From Gracilaria vermiculophylla (Eukaryota; Rhodophyta; Florideophyceae; Gracilariales; Gracilariaceae), in NCBI GenBank assembly GCA_019155205.2, contig JAHNZQ020003149.1, positions 651,900-715,899 of the forward strand: a DNA stretch of 64,000 nt, written 5' to 3'. The first letter of the stretch is position 1. Each line of letters opens with the position of its first letter. Of this stretch, positions 9,850 through 20,718 are shown one piece after another. The translations under genes and the position numbers were made by a program. A model generated the notes under the pieces. It searched no databases. It saw only the letters and a program-made list of their open reading frames with translations, and had not been told where the DNA came from.

Positions 9850-9921
9850 TGTGCCTGGAATGAGCATCCCACTGTGAGGAAGGTGCAATGGAACTGGTGG
9901 CAGGTTTGCGGAAGAACTTCG

Positions 9922-9929
9922 TATAAATA
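9922..9929 (-). promoter_or_regulatory. TATA-like box for the orphan secreted protein
   Basis: TATTTATA on the minus strand, about 75 bases before the ATG at 9849. This fits a core promoter with a short 5' leader and favours the inner ATG over upstream alternatives. Confidence 0.4.
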
Positions 9930-9933
9930 ACAT

Positions 9934-10690
9934 ATCAGGCGATCTATTCTCTACGTGTGGCTCAATTTTATTTTGAATGAAGATGCTTTACAAAGAATGT
10001 ACAGAAGGACTTGTGTCTGGTGATTTCTACGGGGGCAACAGAGTTTGTGCCGCATTTGTGACATGATGTTGACCTGAAGCACACGTACGCACAAAAGAGT
10101 GGTACTGTAAAGCGAAAATAACTCTGCTGTCCTCATAGAGTCTTGTGAAAAATGAGACAATTTTGATTCAAATCTAGACAGGAGTTTTTCATTTGAAATG
10201 TTTGAATGTGGAATTTAGAAAGAATTGATGTCGATGAAGCGTTGTCCTCGAAATCTCGTTTTGGTGCCTATCACTAACGAAATCATTAAGTATGCGCGAC
10301 ATTCAAGTTTATCCTTTCCCAATTCTACGTGACTTTACGGTCGGTAATATTTCAGGGAATTCAGCATTTTCATCGGGACGTGATGTATGTCCTCTGGCAG
10401 TATATCAGCCCTCGCAACCGGGTGATAACGTATACTTGTCATATGAATGACAAAACAAATGACAGTGTTCAATCACGATTTCCATGGAATCTTTGCAGCC
10501 AGAAAGCAAGTAGCACAAATATGGACCCTGACAACTCCGGAACTGAGAGCAAAGAAATTATCCACCGCAATACGCCGCAGCGTGGCCCACTGCGGTCCGT
10601 TTCTTTTTACCGCCGGTAGTTTCCTAAGCAGTAGAGGTGGAAGAACAAACGGGATGCTGTATGTGCCTCTCAAGGACCACCCGCAAAGCC
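9934..10690. other. Intergenic region, no gene seen
   Basis: Only short overlapping frames on both strands; no domain or repeat recognised. Confidence 0.4.
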
Positions 10691-11740
10691 TCACGGGCAA
10701 GAATATGTCGTCAATATGGCGTCCACCACTGGGGCCATAGGTGCACACCACGTGTTTGTTTTACGATCGAAATACTTGGTGTCCGAGTTCACAGCGTACG
10801 GAATGCTACTGCACTGCAACGTCTTGCTCATAAAGGTGGCAAACACAACTTGTTCTTCAATTGAGTACGAACCGCCAGAAGGAGGGCAACTCGGACCGGA
10901 AGACTTTTCATCATTGTAGTTGCTTGGCATCCACGCGCCAACCCATGTTGGTATTTCGTTTGCGGTCGACCAGCTTACAGCAACACCAACTTTGTCCGTG
11001 ATCAACGACTTTTCGAAATCCGTTCCATTCGTCCATTGCTTCTTTGGGTTGTTCGGTTTGGGCCCGGCCGCGTATAAGTGCCATTCCACCATCATGTACT
11101 CATTGTCCGGAACCACAAGATTCACTAGCTCCAATGGGCTAGAAATCTTGTTCGGAGCAACGATCAAGATCCTCCGGGCGTCGATGGCATGAACAGCAGT
11201 CTCGACTTTCTGGTATAATTCATTCAACTTGTCATTGTGCTTTTTCACTTCTTCCGTTGTCTCAATTAGGATGTTGTACGACAGAAGATAATCCTTATCC
11301 TTCAGTGCAGTGGCAACTTCGGTCCACCACTCAACCACAGCATCCATTTCGTCTGGATTCGTAGGATCCTTTTTGAAACGCGCTCCCTGAAAAGAAACAA
11401 CTGGAATCAAATCAGAATCTAGACAATCGTCAACAGTTCTTCGCATCTCTTCCAATAAAGACAGACCGGTGTTTGGATGGATTGAGAAAAGATCGTAATC
11501 TTTAATGCGGAGTCTAACGTGAGAGAAGCCGCGTGCCTTGAATATTTTTGGCACATCCACACCTTTTCGCTCTCTTGAGTTCCAGTTCTGAGTTCGACCA
11601 TCATTAGTTTTCAGCCAATCGACATCCATTCCGACACCGAGCAACTCTTGGTACTCTGAAGGGGTATAACCAGAGACAAGAGTGACCAAGAAAATGGTGG
11701 TGGCAAGCAGCCAAATTTTGAAGCAGTGCACGCGAGCCAT
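10691..11740 (-). CDS. GH5-like secreted glycoside hydrolase, probably lacking the catalytic nucleophile
   Basis: A 349-residue protein from the ATG at 11740; numbers below count from the upstream ATG at 11827. The signal peptide is IWLLATTIFLVTLVSG. GH5 (clan A TIM barrel) features are the beta-3 arginine in FSHVRLRI, the acid/base strand with E189 in NILIETTEE (family NEP), a helix LNELYQKVETAVHAID very like GH5 enzymes, RRILIVAP, and the H-x-Y motif in VEWHLYAAG. Where GH5 members normally show GEW or GEF at the end of strand 7, this protein reads TWVGAWMP, so the nucleophile position carries A298. The asparagine before the acid/base is also replaced by isoleucine. It may be a carbohydrate-binding pseudoenzyme or use another residue. 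A TATA-like box at 11862-11869 is only ~36 bases from the first ATG, favouring the inner start. Confidence 0.75.
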   Translation of the reverse strand: MARVHCFKIWLLATTIFLVTLVSGYTPSEYQELLGVGMDVDWLKTNDGRTQNWNSRERKGVDVPKIFKARGFSHVRLRIKDYDLFSIHPNTGLSLLEEMRRTVDDCLDSDLIPVVSFQGARFKKDPTNPDEMDAVVEWWTEVATALKDKDYLLSYNILIETTEEVKKHNDKLNELYQKVETAVHAIDARRILIVAPNKISSPLELVNLVVPDNEYMMVEWHLYAAGPKPNNPKKQWTNGTDFEKSLITDKVGVAVSWSTANEIPTWVGAWMPSNYNDEKSSGPSCPPSGGSYSIEEQVVFATFMSKTLQCSSIPYAVNSDTKYFDRKTNTWCAPMAPVVDAILTTYSCP

Positions 11741-11861
11741 TATATTCGATTGAGGTTGGTGACAAGTTGAGCTCCTTGAGTTTTGGTGGAGCAATTTTTG
11801 CGGCGAGTCGGTCGAGCGGGTACTCATGTAGACGTGTCGGAACGCATCGCCCGAGCTTCAC

Positions 11862-11869
11862 TTATAAAT
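11862..11869 (-). promoter_or_regulatory. TATA-like box of the GH5-like gene
   Basis: TTTATAAG on the minus strand, about 122 bases before the ATG at 11740. Transcription starting ~30 bases downstream would leave almost no leader for the ATG at 11827, which supports the inner start. Confidence 0.4.
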
Positions 11870-13236
11870 GTGAGTGATCACTGTAATGATTACTACATTC
11901 ACAGAGGTTACTATCGAACCAAAAAATATATGCCACACTTAAAACGGTAGGCTCCCATAGGCTAGACGAGCCATGTACGGTACCTTATGATGAATATAAG
12001 CACAGGGCTTCCGAGTTCGCGCTCAAACCAACCGTGAGTGTAGGACTTTTAGCTTGTAAATGAAATGGTTCCAGTAATGAAAATCGGGGCCGATTTACTG
12101 AAGGCTGTCGCCAGTGATATAATCACACCCAAGCAGAGGGTTTAACGTTTGTCATCGTTGGCAAAGAGCGACCGCAGCAGAAAAAAGCCAGAGTTTGTCG
12201 CAATGTAAATATGCCGTTGTGTTCGCTTGAGGCTTATGACACGTCGTGCTCGTAATGCACATGAAAAGCAGGTCGTTTCAACGAGTTGATCCGATGGTCT
12301 AGGCGTAGAAAAACCCACCCCTTGAACGAGTTTCGGGTGAGCAGCTTACCTTACAACCATTTCATTCGTAGTCCTGCGCTTTGCATCATTGCCTGCGATG
12401 TTTTGCGGCGTTTTGGGTGAACCATGTACCCGATTACCAAATATTCAACCACTTCGGAGAAGGTGAAGATGGATAAATACTCTGGGCGTTGCTGCCGAGG
12501 TTGTGCTTCATGTCAGTCTAGACCCATCGACCACACAGGCTCGGCCCCGCGGATTTCCGATATTCGTTGCATGTACGAAGGGTTAAGTAGGGTGATGTAA
12601 TACCCTTCGGAAATCTCATATTCCTCTTACAGTTGAAACCCAGAGGCCAGTTGCGGTCAATGACCATCCCACGAAACCCGCGATGGAACCTGACAGTCTG
12701 TGTACTGTAATGGTCTGCCTTGCACGCAAGGATGCAGAAGTGGAAAGTCTGTGGGGATGCGAATTGTACTGTAATGTGCGAGCCAAATCTGCAATGCACA
12801 TTGCGTGTGACGAGGCATTTGAAGTGGACAATCTTCGAAGGATGGCAATACGTTACTACCCAAGGGATATCGTTGGTAGCCTGTCTGCTACAGTACGAAG
12901 AGTTCGCGAAGGCAGCGCCAGCCTTTTGCTTCCCACCGATAGGTGCCTCTTCCACAAACAGGCACGAATGGAGTGACCCAGAGATCGTTCCACCACGACG
13001 GAGCCCAAACTTTGAATTCAATTTTGTACTCACGATTCGGTGCTTTGCAAAGCGGCATACCTCCCGATGAGATAGAAAGGGTAGCTACTTACACTCCTGC
13101 ACCACGCGAATTCGAGTTTGATATTTCCAGTTTAACCACACTTCCAAAAACGTAGTCCGGACAATCCGTATCGTCCAGCCAAACTTTGAATTCTCTTGGG
13201 TTCCCCCGACTTCGTTTTCTTCTCTCTAGTAAACTC
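11870..13236. other. Intergenic region with shadow frames only
   Basis: Between 12518 and 13155 several frames of 60-170 codons overlap on both strands. None has a domain, signal peptide or consistent composition, and the longest (12518-13033, minus) is matched by equally open antisense frames. I see no gene. The right end carries the promoter of the cysteine-rich gene at 13353. Confidence 0.4.
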
Positions 13237-13244
13237 TATTTAAG
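13237..13244 (+). promoter_or_regulatory. TATA-like box of cysteine-rich family member 1
   Basis: TATTTAAG, 116 bases before the ATG at 13353, after a pyrimidine-rich stretch. The paralogue at 24600 has a similarly placed box. Confidence 0.4.
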
Positions 13245-13352
13245 TCGTAAGCACAGCCGCCAAACTCGAGTCAATCCGACTACCAGCATCAGCTCTTCGT
13301 TATCTTCTCGACCTGAGAGTGGTCTCCATTACACCAGATCGTCATTAGCATT

Positions 13353-14018
13353 ATGAATAATCATCAACTTGCTTTCATTCTGTTCTTTGTCATCATATCT
13401 TGCCCCAAAACTGTACTCGCTTTTTCTGATTTCAGCTCCGCCAAATCGCACATAGGAAACACCCCCGTAACAGAAAGAGAATCATATGAAATCCCAGTAA
13501 TGGATACAGCTGTGCGCACCTGGCAAGCGACAGCGTGGCAACGCGCCAAACTCAAGCTACTTCAACTGGAAGAAGAGTTCGAGAGAAGCACAAAGGCCCG
13601 GTCTTGCCAACAGAAAAAGAAAAATATTCTCCGCAGACTTTACTGGAAAAAGCGATCGATGAAATGCCCCCATTCAGCTCGCCGAAACGCCGCAGCCGAA
13701 TGCCGAAAGCGAAATGGTTTAATGAACAAACTGGCTTGGGGGAAGAGAATGTGTAAGTGGAACAAAAAATGCCTCGCATGGCGCGTGTGGCCTTTGCAAT
13801 GGAAGTTAAAGATGGCACACCAAGCTTGTGAATGCATCCGCCTGTGGAAACTTATGCAGCAGATAAAGAAGGCAAAAGCTTTAGTGTGCCAAAACACCCG
13901 AAATGTGTGGGAAATTAAGCATGATATTTATGACATCAAACAAAAGATCCTTTATTTTCGAAAATATGTTGACGCTAAACCTAGTGTCGCGCCCAGAGTT
14001 ACTGAACGAAGGAGATGA
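13353..14018 (+). CDS. Secreted Cys/Trp-rich basic protein, family member 1 (novel family)
   Basis: A 221-residue intronless protein with a signal peptide (about residues 1-24). It is paralogous to the gene at 24600-25235. The mature chain has eight cysteines at 85, 105, 117, 134, 140, 159, 161 and 179, consistent with four disulfides. The best-conserved blocks shared by the pair are LYWK, a C-x-WNK-x-CLA core (134-142), a VWP-x-QW segment (145-150), an AC-x-C pair (158-161) and KPSV-x-PR near the C-terminus. It is very rich in Lys and Arg and has many tryptophans. The region before C85 is probably helical (LKLLQLEEEFER). No known domain is recognised. The extracellular location follows from the signal peptide; an antimicrobial, lectin-like or cell-wall-binding role is only a guess. 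Confidence 0.8.
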   Translation: MNNHQLAFILFFVIISCPKTVLAFSDFSSAKSHIGNTPVTERESYEIPVMDTAVRTWQATAWQRAKLKLLQLEEEFERSTKARSCQQKKKNILRRLYWKKRSMKCPHSARRNAAAECRKRNGLMNKLAWGKRMCKWNKKCLAWRVWPLQWKLKMAHQACECIRLWKLMQQIKKAKALVCQNTRNVWEIKHDIYDIKQKILYFRKYVDAKPSVAPRVTERRR

Positions 14019-15220
14019 ACAGCCGTGTGGAAGGATTGTAGAAAGAGTGATAACGGAATATCAAATTTCTTCTGAAATGGTAAATTGTCGTTACTAACAT
14101 TGTAGAATAGACTAGTAGATAATAGAATTTATAAAAGAACATCTCTATTTGTGAAATTTGTAAAGCAACATGAGAAACCCACACTTTTTGTTACCATATT
14201 AATATTGTTTTAACATATACTTAATATCAATGCCAGGAAGGTCCCTTTATAGTTCGTAATCTTTGTTTTGTGCTAAATGGGAAAGCGGCCTGGCTATTTG
14301 TATATTATTGAAAGCAGTACTATACATTAGTTGTACTCTAATTTTTCGAGGGAGATGCCATAAGTGTGAAGCATTTGAGACATATAAAATACACGAAAGC
14401 ACAAGTGCACCAACAGAAATGCTTCATGAAGGTAGCAAACTGTCTGAATCTGCAAGCTCGCTAAGTCTAATGCTTGCTGGGCTATCGGTGAGATCTTTGG
14501 TGATCGTATTAGAAACCACCAAAATGTTTATATTCTTTGAACCACTTTAGAGGTAATTATGTCATGTACAATGGCTTTATGACAATCCACGGCAAAAAAG
14601 AATTTATCATATTTTGTCTAATACCATTCATATTTTTTGATAAACAAATTTAAAATCTTGTTTTGGTGTTTTCTGGTAGTTTAGAACGTATACTTTGGCT
14701 TCGAAGCTCTGTGCAGACAACCAATGTCAGTAAATTGGGAAATAAATTCCATTATTTTCGTGTATTGAAATTTCAAACCAAAAGAAAAGGAAAAGTAAGA
14801 ATCTTACAGCATTATACAATGTCCGATGAAAAGCTGACAACACATGAAAAATGAATTATGAAACAAGAGCTCTAAAAGCTAGATTGTAAGCGCAGAACAA
14901 CTATGGCAAATTACTCGTGAAATATGACAAATGGAGTGTCTGACGAGGACCAGGGTCGTCTTATGCTCTACGTGTTGTCCGGAATGTTCCTTATTTATAT
15001 TTGAAAGCATCAACTTTATTTTCAAAGCCTTTATAGGCGGCAAAAGAAGGTAATGATGGCTTCTATAATGTCTATTGTGATGGTAAACCCTCAGATAAAG
15101 TGACCTAGCTCTGAATTCAAAAGAGAAGGAAGGACAAAATATTTCCTCTTCTTTTTTATTACAGATCTTTCTTCTTTTCTATAAGGAGTCTCAACGAACC
15201 TGAACAAATATCTTTACGAG
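14019..15220. other. AT-rich intergenic region
   Basis: No gene recognised. A 95-codon frame at 14263-14550 begins at TTG and has no support. A TCTATAAGG sequence near 15179-15187 may serve as the TATA box of the gene at 15221. Confidence 0.4.
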
Positions 15221-15556
15221 ATGTACTATTCCAAACAATCCAGCAGCTCGAACTTCGATGGAACAGACCACAAACATCAAGAAACATGCGAAGAACGAGA
15301 GTCGAGAAGAAGTGATAGTTTCCTTGCATTTACGAAGAACGCTACTTTAAAAAAAGGCAGAGAACGTTTTAAGATTCCAATGGGACTCAACAACTTCTTC
15401 AAAAGTATACACAAATGCAAAAACAAACGTCGAAGAAGAATTCTAAAGTTCATTTTAAGGGTAAGTCCAATTCTTTTGATTCCATGGTATATTTACTGCA
15501 ATTTAAGAACACGATTCAAAGCCTGGTGGAAGAAGACACATAAAAATTGCGATTAG
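15221..15556 (+). CDS. Small basic single-pass membrane protein candidate A
   Basis: A 111-residue ATG-initiated protein. The first half is polar and Ser-rich. The second half has a basic cluster (NKRRRR, residues 68-73), then a hydrophobic segment ending in ILLIPWYIY (84-92), then a short basic tail with WW. This is the layout of a single-pass membrane protein with a cytosolic basic stop-transfer cluster. The R-rich cluster, hydrophobic run and P-W-x-x-Y pattern also occur in the minus-strand gene at 16490-17056, suggesting distant paralogy. No known family recognised. A TATA-like sequence sits ~35-40 bases upstream, which is closer than usual. Confidence 0.45.
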   Translation: MYYSKQSSSSNFDGTDHKHQETCEERESRRSDSFLAFTKNATLKKGRERFKIPMGLNNFFKSIHKCKNKRRRRILKFILRVSPILLIPWYIYCNLRTRFKAWWKKTHKNCD

Positions 15557-15956
15557 AATGGTAAGTTTGATGAAAGAGATATTCTTTTGTGCATAATATT
15601 GGTACGTACAAAAAATCTATTTCACGAAAAATTTTACACTGTGAACATAATTATATCATAGAAGGTGCATTACTTTTCGAACACAAAGCGATGTATTAGT
15701 TTTTCAAACTTGATGAAATCCAATTACATATAAGAAGAAGAAATGGTCTGCAGCAGCTTTTAATAAGTTATGTCGTGCTTAATTTGGGAGTTTGTCTCAA
15801 AGTGGGGGTTGAATGCAAGAAAACTTCGATGTCTACAACTGCTTAACTATCAGTACAGTGCGCAGTAATCGCACAACCACCCGGAAATCTCTTCAGTTCC
15901 TTACCCAGTAGTCTATTTGAGATTTGATGATTCAAGACTTAGCTGCAAAAATGCTT

Positions 15957-16334
15957 TTACTCGTCTGAAGATTGGATATCTCGTTTCATGTATTCATCTG
16001 AACAGCACTCTCGTGTCCTATTGGGAAACTCTAGGATCCTGAGCACTTTGGATACTACATAAATCAAAGCAAAACACAGGGAAACGAAACGTAACAACCG
16101 TACTTTGGAAACAGACATCCAAACGAAGATGGTGCATGCCGCAAACGCAAAGACCGACAGGAGCCATAAAATCATGATCCGTGGTCGTGACGATAAAATA
16201 TAGTTCGAGTAAGGCTGCTGACTGCCACGCGAACAGCTGCGCAGGGACCTCCCACCCAGCCCCATCGCATTCGCAACAAATATTCTTCCGCGTTTATGAA
16301 AAGTGCTTCTTGCGAAACACTGATAAAATAGCAT
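15957..16334 (-). CDS. Small two-pass membrane protein candidate
   Basis: A 125-codon frame starting at ATG 16334, with a possible alternative start at residue 24. Two hydrophobic spans are clear, MILWLLSVFAFAACTIFVW and RFVSLCFALIYVVSKVL, separated by only about ten residues. A charged, Cys-containing C-terminal tail (RTRECCSDEYMKRD) follows. No domain is recognised. Two hydrophobic spans with basic residues between them are unlikely by chance, but at this length the call remains tentative. Confidence 0.4.
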   Translation of the reverse strand: MLFYQCFARSTFHKRGRIFVANAMGLGGRSLRSCSRGSQQPYSNYILSSRPRIMILWLLSVFAFAACTIFVWMSVSKVRLLRFVSLCFALIYVVSKVLRILEFPNRTRECCSDEYMKRDIQSSDE

Positions 16335-16489
16335 TTATTTTGGTGAACAAGGCAGTAAGATGCTGCAAAAAAAAGGGTTGCGGTTCAAGCTGTCATACGC
16401 GCCGCAATTTGTTGTGCACAGTCCACGATCAAAAGCGGCAACTAACTTTTACCCACTCTTTTGTCAAGGAACGCAGTCGTATAGCATCG

Positions 16490-17056
16490 CTACGTACCAT
16501 CGGTTTGAAAACTAGAGAAGCAAGCTTTAATTGCTTTTCTCAAGCTTGTCCTTGTTGTGCGAGTGCGATTTCTTTTTGAACGTCTCGCATCATCACCGCA
16601 TCCAAAAAGAAGATAAGAGCACCATGGGAAGAGCAGAACGAAACCAAACAAGAGAAAAATTCTGAACACGGCAACGCAGCGCTTTCTTTTTCTTCGACGT
16701 TCACTTTCGCTAATGTCGGGGAGCGGGCTGAGCGACGAAGTGTTTAAGTTTACCGATACTGCGTCAGAATAGTTCTGAGAAACATAAGGAAACTTGGCTG
16801 TTCCGGTCGGGATTAAATCTGTGTTCAAAGCTGTCAAAGAGCTGTGCGAATTTAATTCTAAAGAAATGTCAAACCCTTTGATTGCTTCCCAACTTTCCAC
16901 TTCTTCATCATACACAGAGGAATCATATGAAGATGTCGTAAACCTGCGAGTGACACTGGAAAAATCTAAGTGATTCTTCTTTTCAAGTTCCGTTAGGGAT
17001 ATAGGTCGAGTTGTCACAGTATCCCGCCTTCGAGAGCCAAGCCGTTTCCAAATCAT
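16490..17056 (-). CDS. Small basic single-pass membrane protein candidate B
   Basis: A 188-residue ATG-initiated protein. It has a long polar, Ser/Thr-rich N-terminal region (about 118 residues) with an acidic VYDEEVESWE patch. A strongly basic cluster ERRRKRKR (119-126) is followed by one transmembrane segment (about 128-150, FRIFLLFGFVLLFPWCSYLL). The basic tail after it reads ARRSKRNRTRTTRTSLRKA. The order basic cluster, hydrophobic segment with P-W-x-x-Y, basic tail mirrors the protein at 15221-15556. Probably a membrane protein with its large domain on one side; no known family. Confidence 0.5.
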   Translation of the reverse strand: MIWKRLGSRRRDTVTTRPISLTELEKKNHLDFSSVTRRFTTSSYDSSVYDEEVESWEAIKGFDISLELNSHSSLTALNTDLIPTGTAKFPYVSQNYSDAVSVNLNTSSLSPLPDISESERRRKRKRCVAVFRIFLLFGFVLLFPWCSYLLFGCGDDARRSKRNRTRTTRTSLRKAIKACFSSFQTDGT

Positions 17057-20000
17057 TGATCAAATATTGGGATGATATCTAGCGTAGAGCACCAAAAATC
17101 AGAATGATCACAATGAAGTGGGAAGGACGATCATTTCAGAATGAAGAATTTTTCTGCCGGGGGACCTGCGGAATGCAGGTGTTGTGGCGGTACAGAAGAA
17201 TCGCGGAGACATTATTGAGATAGTACCGAATCCACATCCCAAACAGTCGGCAACAGTGTTGTTAGTCAAACAAAGACGGGCATGTCCTGAAGGTTGTGCC
17301 TGGAAGTATGAGCATTACAGTACGTTCTTGAAAACAAGCATCAAATAATTACTGTATGCTGCCACAATGTTCAGTCGCTTGTGTCGTCGTGTTTGTGCGC
17401 CACAAGTGGCCACATGCAACGTGCGAAGAGATATTCACTTGCAAGCATACAGCACCTCTGAGCGTGTTATCACACCCTTCCAGAGCGCTCACAGCAAGTG
17501 ACCGCCTTGCGCATGGCCAGTCATGGTGCTGGTATGTAAAGTGTGACGCCTCGAGGCACACTTACCGTGGCCACGTTCACACAGACGATAAAGAGGTCGC
17601 CCCAACCGGCGCTACTTCTACCATTCGAACGGGACGCCCGTCAGTCAATACTTCTTGTCCCTCAGAGCACAAGTGGGTGCAACCTCAAAATACAGAATAG
17701 CTACCCATGGTATTTACCCCGCACAAACGGTCACGATTTGTGCGCTGATCGTATCATTACTTTCCTTTACGAGCGGGCCTCGTCAGAGCAACTGTGCCTC
17801 CTTCGCAGACACTCTTTTCGATCGCAGCACCCTTCGAAGTACCCATCGCTTTCGCTACGGGCCAATCGCTTGAAGCTTTCGTTTCGAGCTCATTGTTCTG
17901 AGCCTGCGCTTCGAGGCGACTGCTCGGCGTTTTCGCTTTGACGAGCTCGTGCGTCACCGTCTAGTGCTTCACATTTTGTGGTGAAACGCAACTAACGTAA
18001 GGTACAGAAAGGCAGAGATGGTGATGGGCGTTTGTGCGTTTCAGGTTGCACCCACTGTTTAACCTCTTCGTGCGTCGCCAAAGCCATCGGCTCCGAGGTC
18101 TATCCCGCACAACTTCTATTTACAAATAGGAAAATGTCGTGCAAAGCTGATGTTATGCGGACAAATTCACTTTCCCGTATCTCTTTCCTCTTTCTTTCAC
18201 GAGAATGGTCTGAAATTGCGCTCGAGATCATACATATGCGTTGCATGTCACCACCAGAACCGTCCATTTCTCCGCCTAAGTCTACTAATCGTACATGATG
18301 AGATTCAGTTCAAACCTTTATTACCTGTAACGCTTTCTTTCATGTTGCAGGTGCTAGCTTACATTTTCAGCCGTGTTGGGTCACTGAACTACGTCGCGAT
18401 TTATCACAGAAATGCGTACATCTCAATGTTACTCTCATGTGCGAGAGCATTTCGCCAGCTGCTCATCTCCTGTCGGTAAGCTTGTGAGAGTTTTTGAGGC
18501 TATGTGTCAGCGTTAATCAAAACATCCGGAAACGCCTCCAGTGTTAGAGTGATACCTTACACGCCATTACCATTGTCTCACGAACGCTTAAATATTGCAA
18601 TTTTATCCCCCTCATGCAGTCCATTGAAGCGTGTTGCGCACCTTTCACGATGGTAACATGCTTCAAAATCACAACCATAGATCACAGAGAAAGTGATCGG
18701 GTGATCGTTTCCACTTCTGATTTAAGTACGTGGTGTGTGACTTGCATCTCTGAAGTAATCTCTCCCTGAGAATGCCATAGTCGATTTCCAACGCATTAGA
18801 ATGCGCTGTCCCACGACAAAGGCACTCATACACACCCATATTGGTATACGCAATGGTGCACTTGGAGTATCCAACCATCCTTTTCGGCTTTTGAGATTCA
18901 CCAGAGTCAAAGTAGAGTGCGTGCTTTGGCGCACGTAATTCTTTCGTACCCATCGTCAAGAGGGCTGGTTGTGATAAGCCATGTCTTGAAGAATGATACA
19001 TAGAAACTGACTAACGGGAATAACATTGATTTGACGAGTTACCCCATTTGCGACAAATGCTTGTTCAGTTTCCATTGAGAGCTCTAGATTTCTGGCTAAA
19101 TACCGTGATAACGCCCTAAAACGATGCTGTCCGATCTTCGACAGCCACTTTCAAAGACAATATCATAAGGCCTCAGGTATGCGATCTCATAGGTCCATTG
19201 ACAACAGCGTTGAAGGTAGCCGTGAATACACCCAAATACATCTTGAACACTTCCAGCCGCACTTGCTGTTAATACCGAAATGTAACGATAGATCTGCGCA
19301 CTAAAAGCCTGCTTCGGGAAGTTACGAAAGACTCCCTCGCGGTCCCGCAAACGATAGAGGTGCATCCCACGGTCGAGACCCGTATGCATTAGCTCGGTTC
19401 TTTTTTGTCCTCGATCATTAAGAGGTCGTTTACATCACAGACGGGACCGCTGACAACCATGTCGATTTTCTTCAGCTGCTGGATCGCTTTTCTGATCTGA
19501 ACGGCCAAATGGATTCGAATATCCTGCTGACTTTCGTAGGCCACGCACTGTGCTCTGAAGCAGCACGGTTGTGTTTTACATATTCAGAAGTATTCATGCG
19601 GACTAATACCAGCCGCGTGTGTGTCCACACATGCAATGATCCAAGGCAAGTATTGGACTTGCACGGTAAGTGGCAGAAAAATGGGGCGAGGCGTTCGGCC
19701 AATTCTCAATCACGTGCTACATTGGCCGCCGTTTAGGTGAAAGGTGCAACGGCGATGCAGGTTTAAACAGAACGGTGAACTCGGAGAGAAAAATCCAGGG
19801 CAGGAACAGAGCATCTGGTACGTGTACACGGCGGGAAAGGGCTACTGGTGGACCCCTGGTGTAGAAGCGAAAACTATTTCGTAGAGAAAATGATATTTCG
19901 TTGTCTCTCTTGAGAGCTCGCATTTCTCCACTTGCTTGGCAACGCGGACATCGCCAACACACGTTAATCTCAGATCACACGACTGCTCGCCTTCGTTCAG

Positions 20001-20718
20001 CCAATAATATCGCTGAAACAATTTCGTCAAGTTAGTAACGGTGTAAAGTAGTACCGTGTAAAAACCAGATACGAAGACGGCTTTCTTCCAAAACTCGGCA
20101 TGTGCAGCAAGAGCTCTGCACCAGGAATGCAGGGCCGTTGCGCACAGATAGAGATGCCTACTTCGTCAAGCATGGTGGATACAAGGTTTCGAGGTCGCAG
20201 TCAGCCCTCACCCGTAAGTGCCCTTGCGCTAACTAGTTCCAGCGCAAGTGCATATGAGCCGGACCTCTACCAAACTATCCACCATTGATGTAAACTCACT
20301 GTGACCAGAGCAAGTAAACTGTTGGGAAATTCATTCCAAGACGATCAAACGATTTACATGTCTTTATGATACAACTACATTAGTGAATAAGAGTTTGTGT
20401 GAGTGTGTGGGGCAAAGAAACAAATATCGCGATCGAGCGTGCATGCACTGCTCATAAAGAAAACAAAACCATAAGAGGAAGATGGGGCAAAGGCTCCCCG
20501 CAGCCACGTCCATGACGAATTTCCAAGGAAAAGACGTACATGCCGGCCATATACAAGCAGAATAGCCCATGCAATGACGCCAGACCAGCACGGATAGAGA
20601 ACTGCTTGAGGGACGCCGAGAAGCAGCAGCGGTCATCGTGGCATTTGACACCAATTGACCGTTAGATACAAAACGTGAACGGGGCACGGCGCAGTTACAG
20701 TTGAAAAGCACGTTAGAA
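17057..20718. other. Long region without a convincing gene
   Basis: Short frames occur on both strands throughout. The most coherent are two minus-strand frames in series, 19096-19389 (97 codons) and 18669-19001 (110 codons), which could be pieces of one decayed gene or element; neither shows a domain I recognise. The plus-strand frames at 17356-17941 and 18032-18479 also lack support. No LTR, tandem repeat or RNA gene is seen. Confidence 0.35.

Noticed and set aside
12518..13155. Several frames of up to 171 codons on both strands
   Set aside because: Mutually overlapping, without domains or compositional bias; no reason to prefer any.
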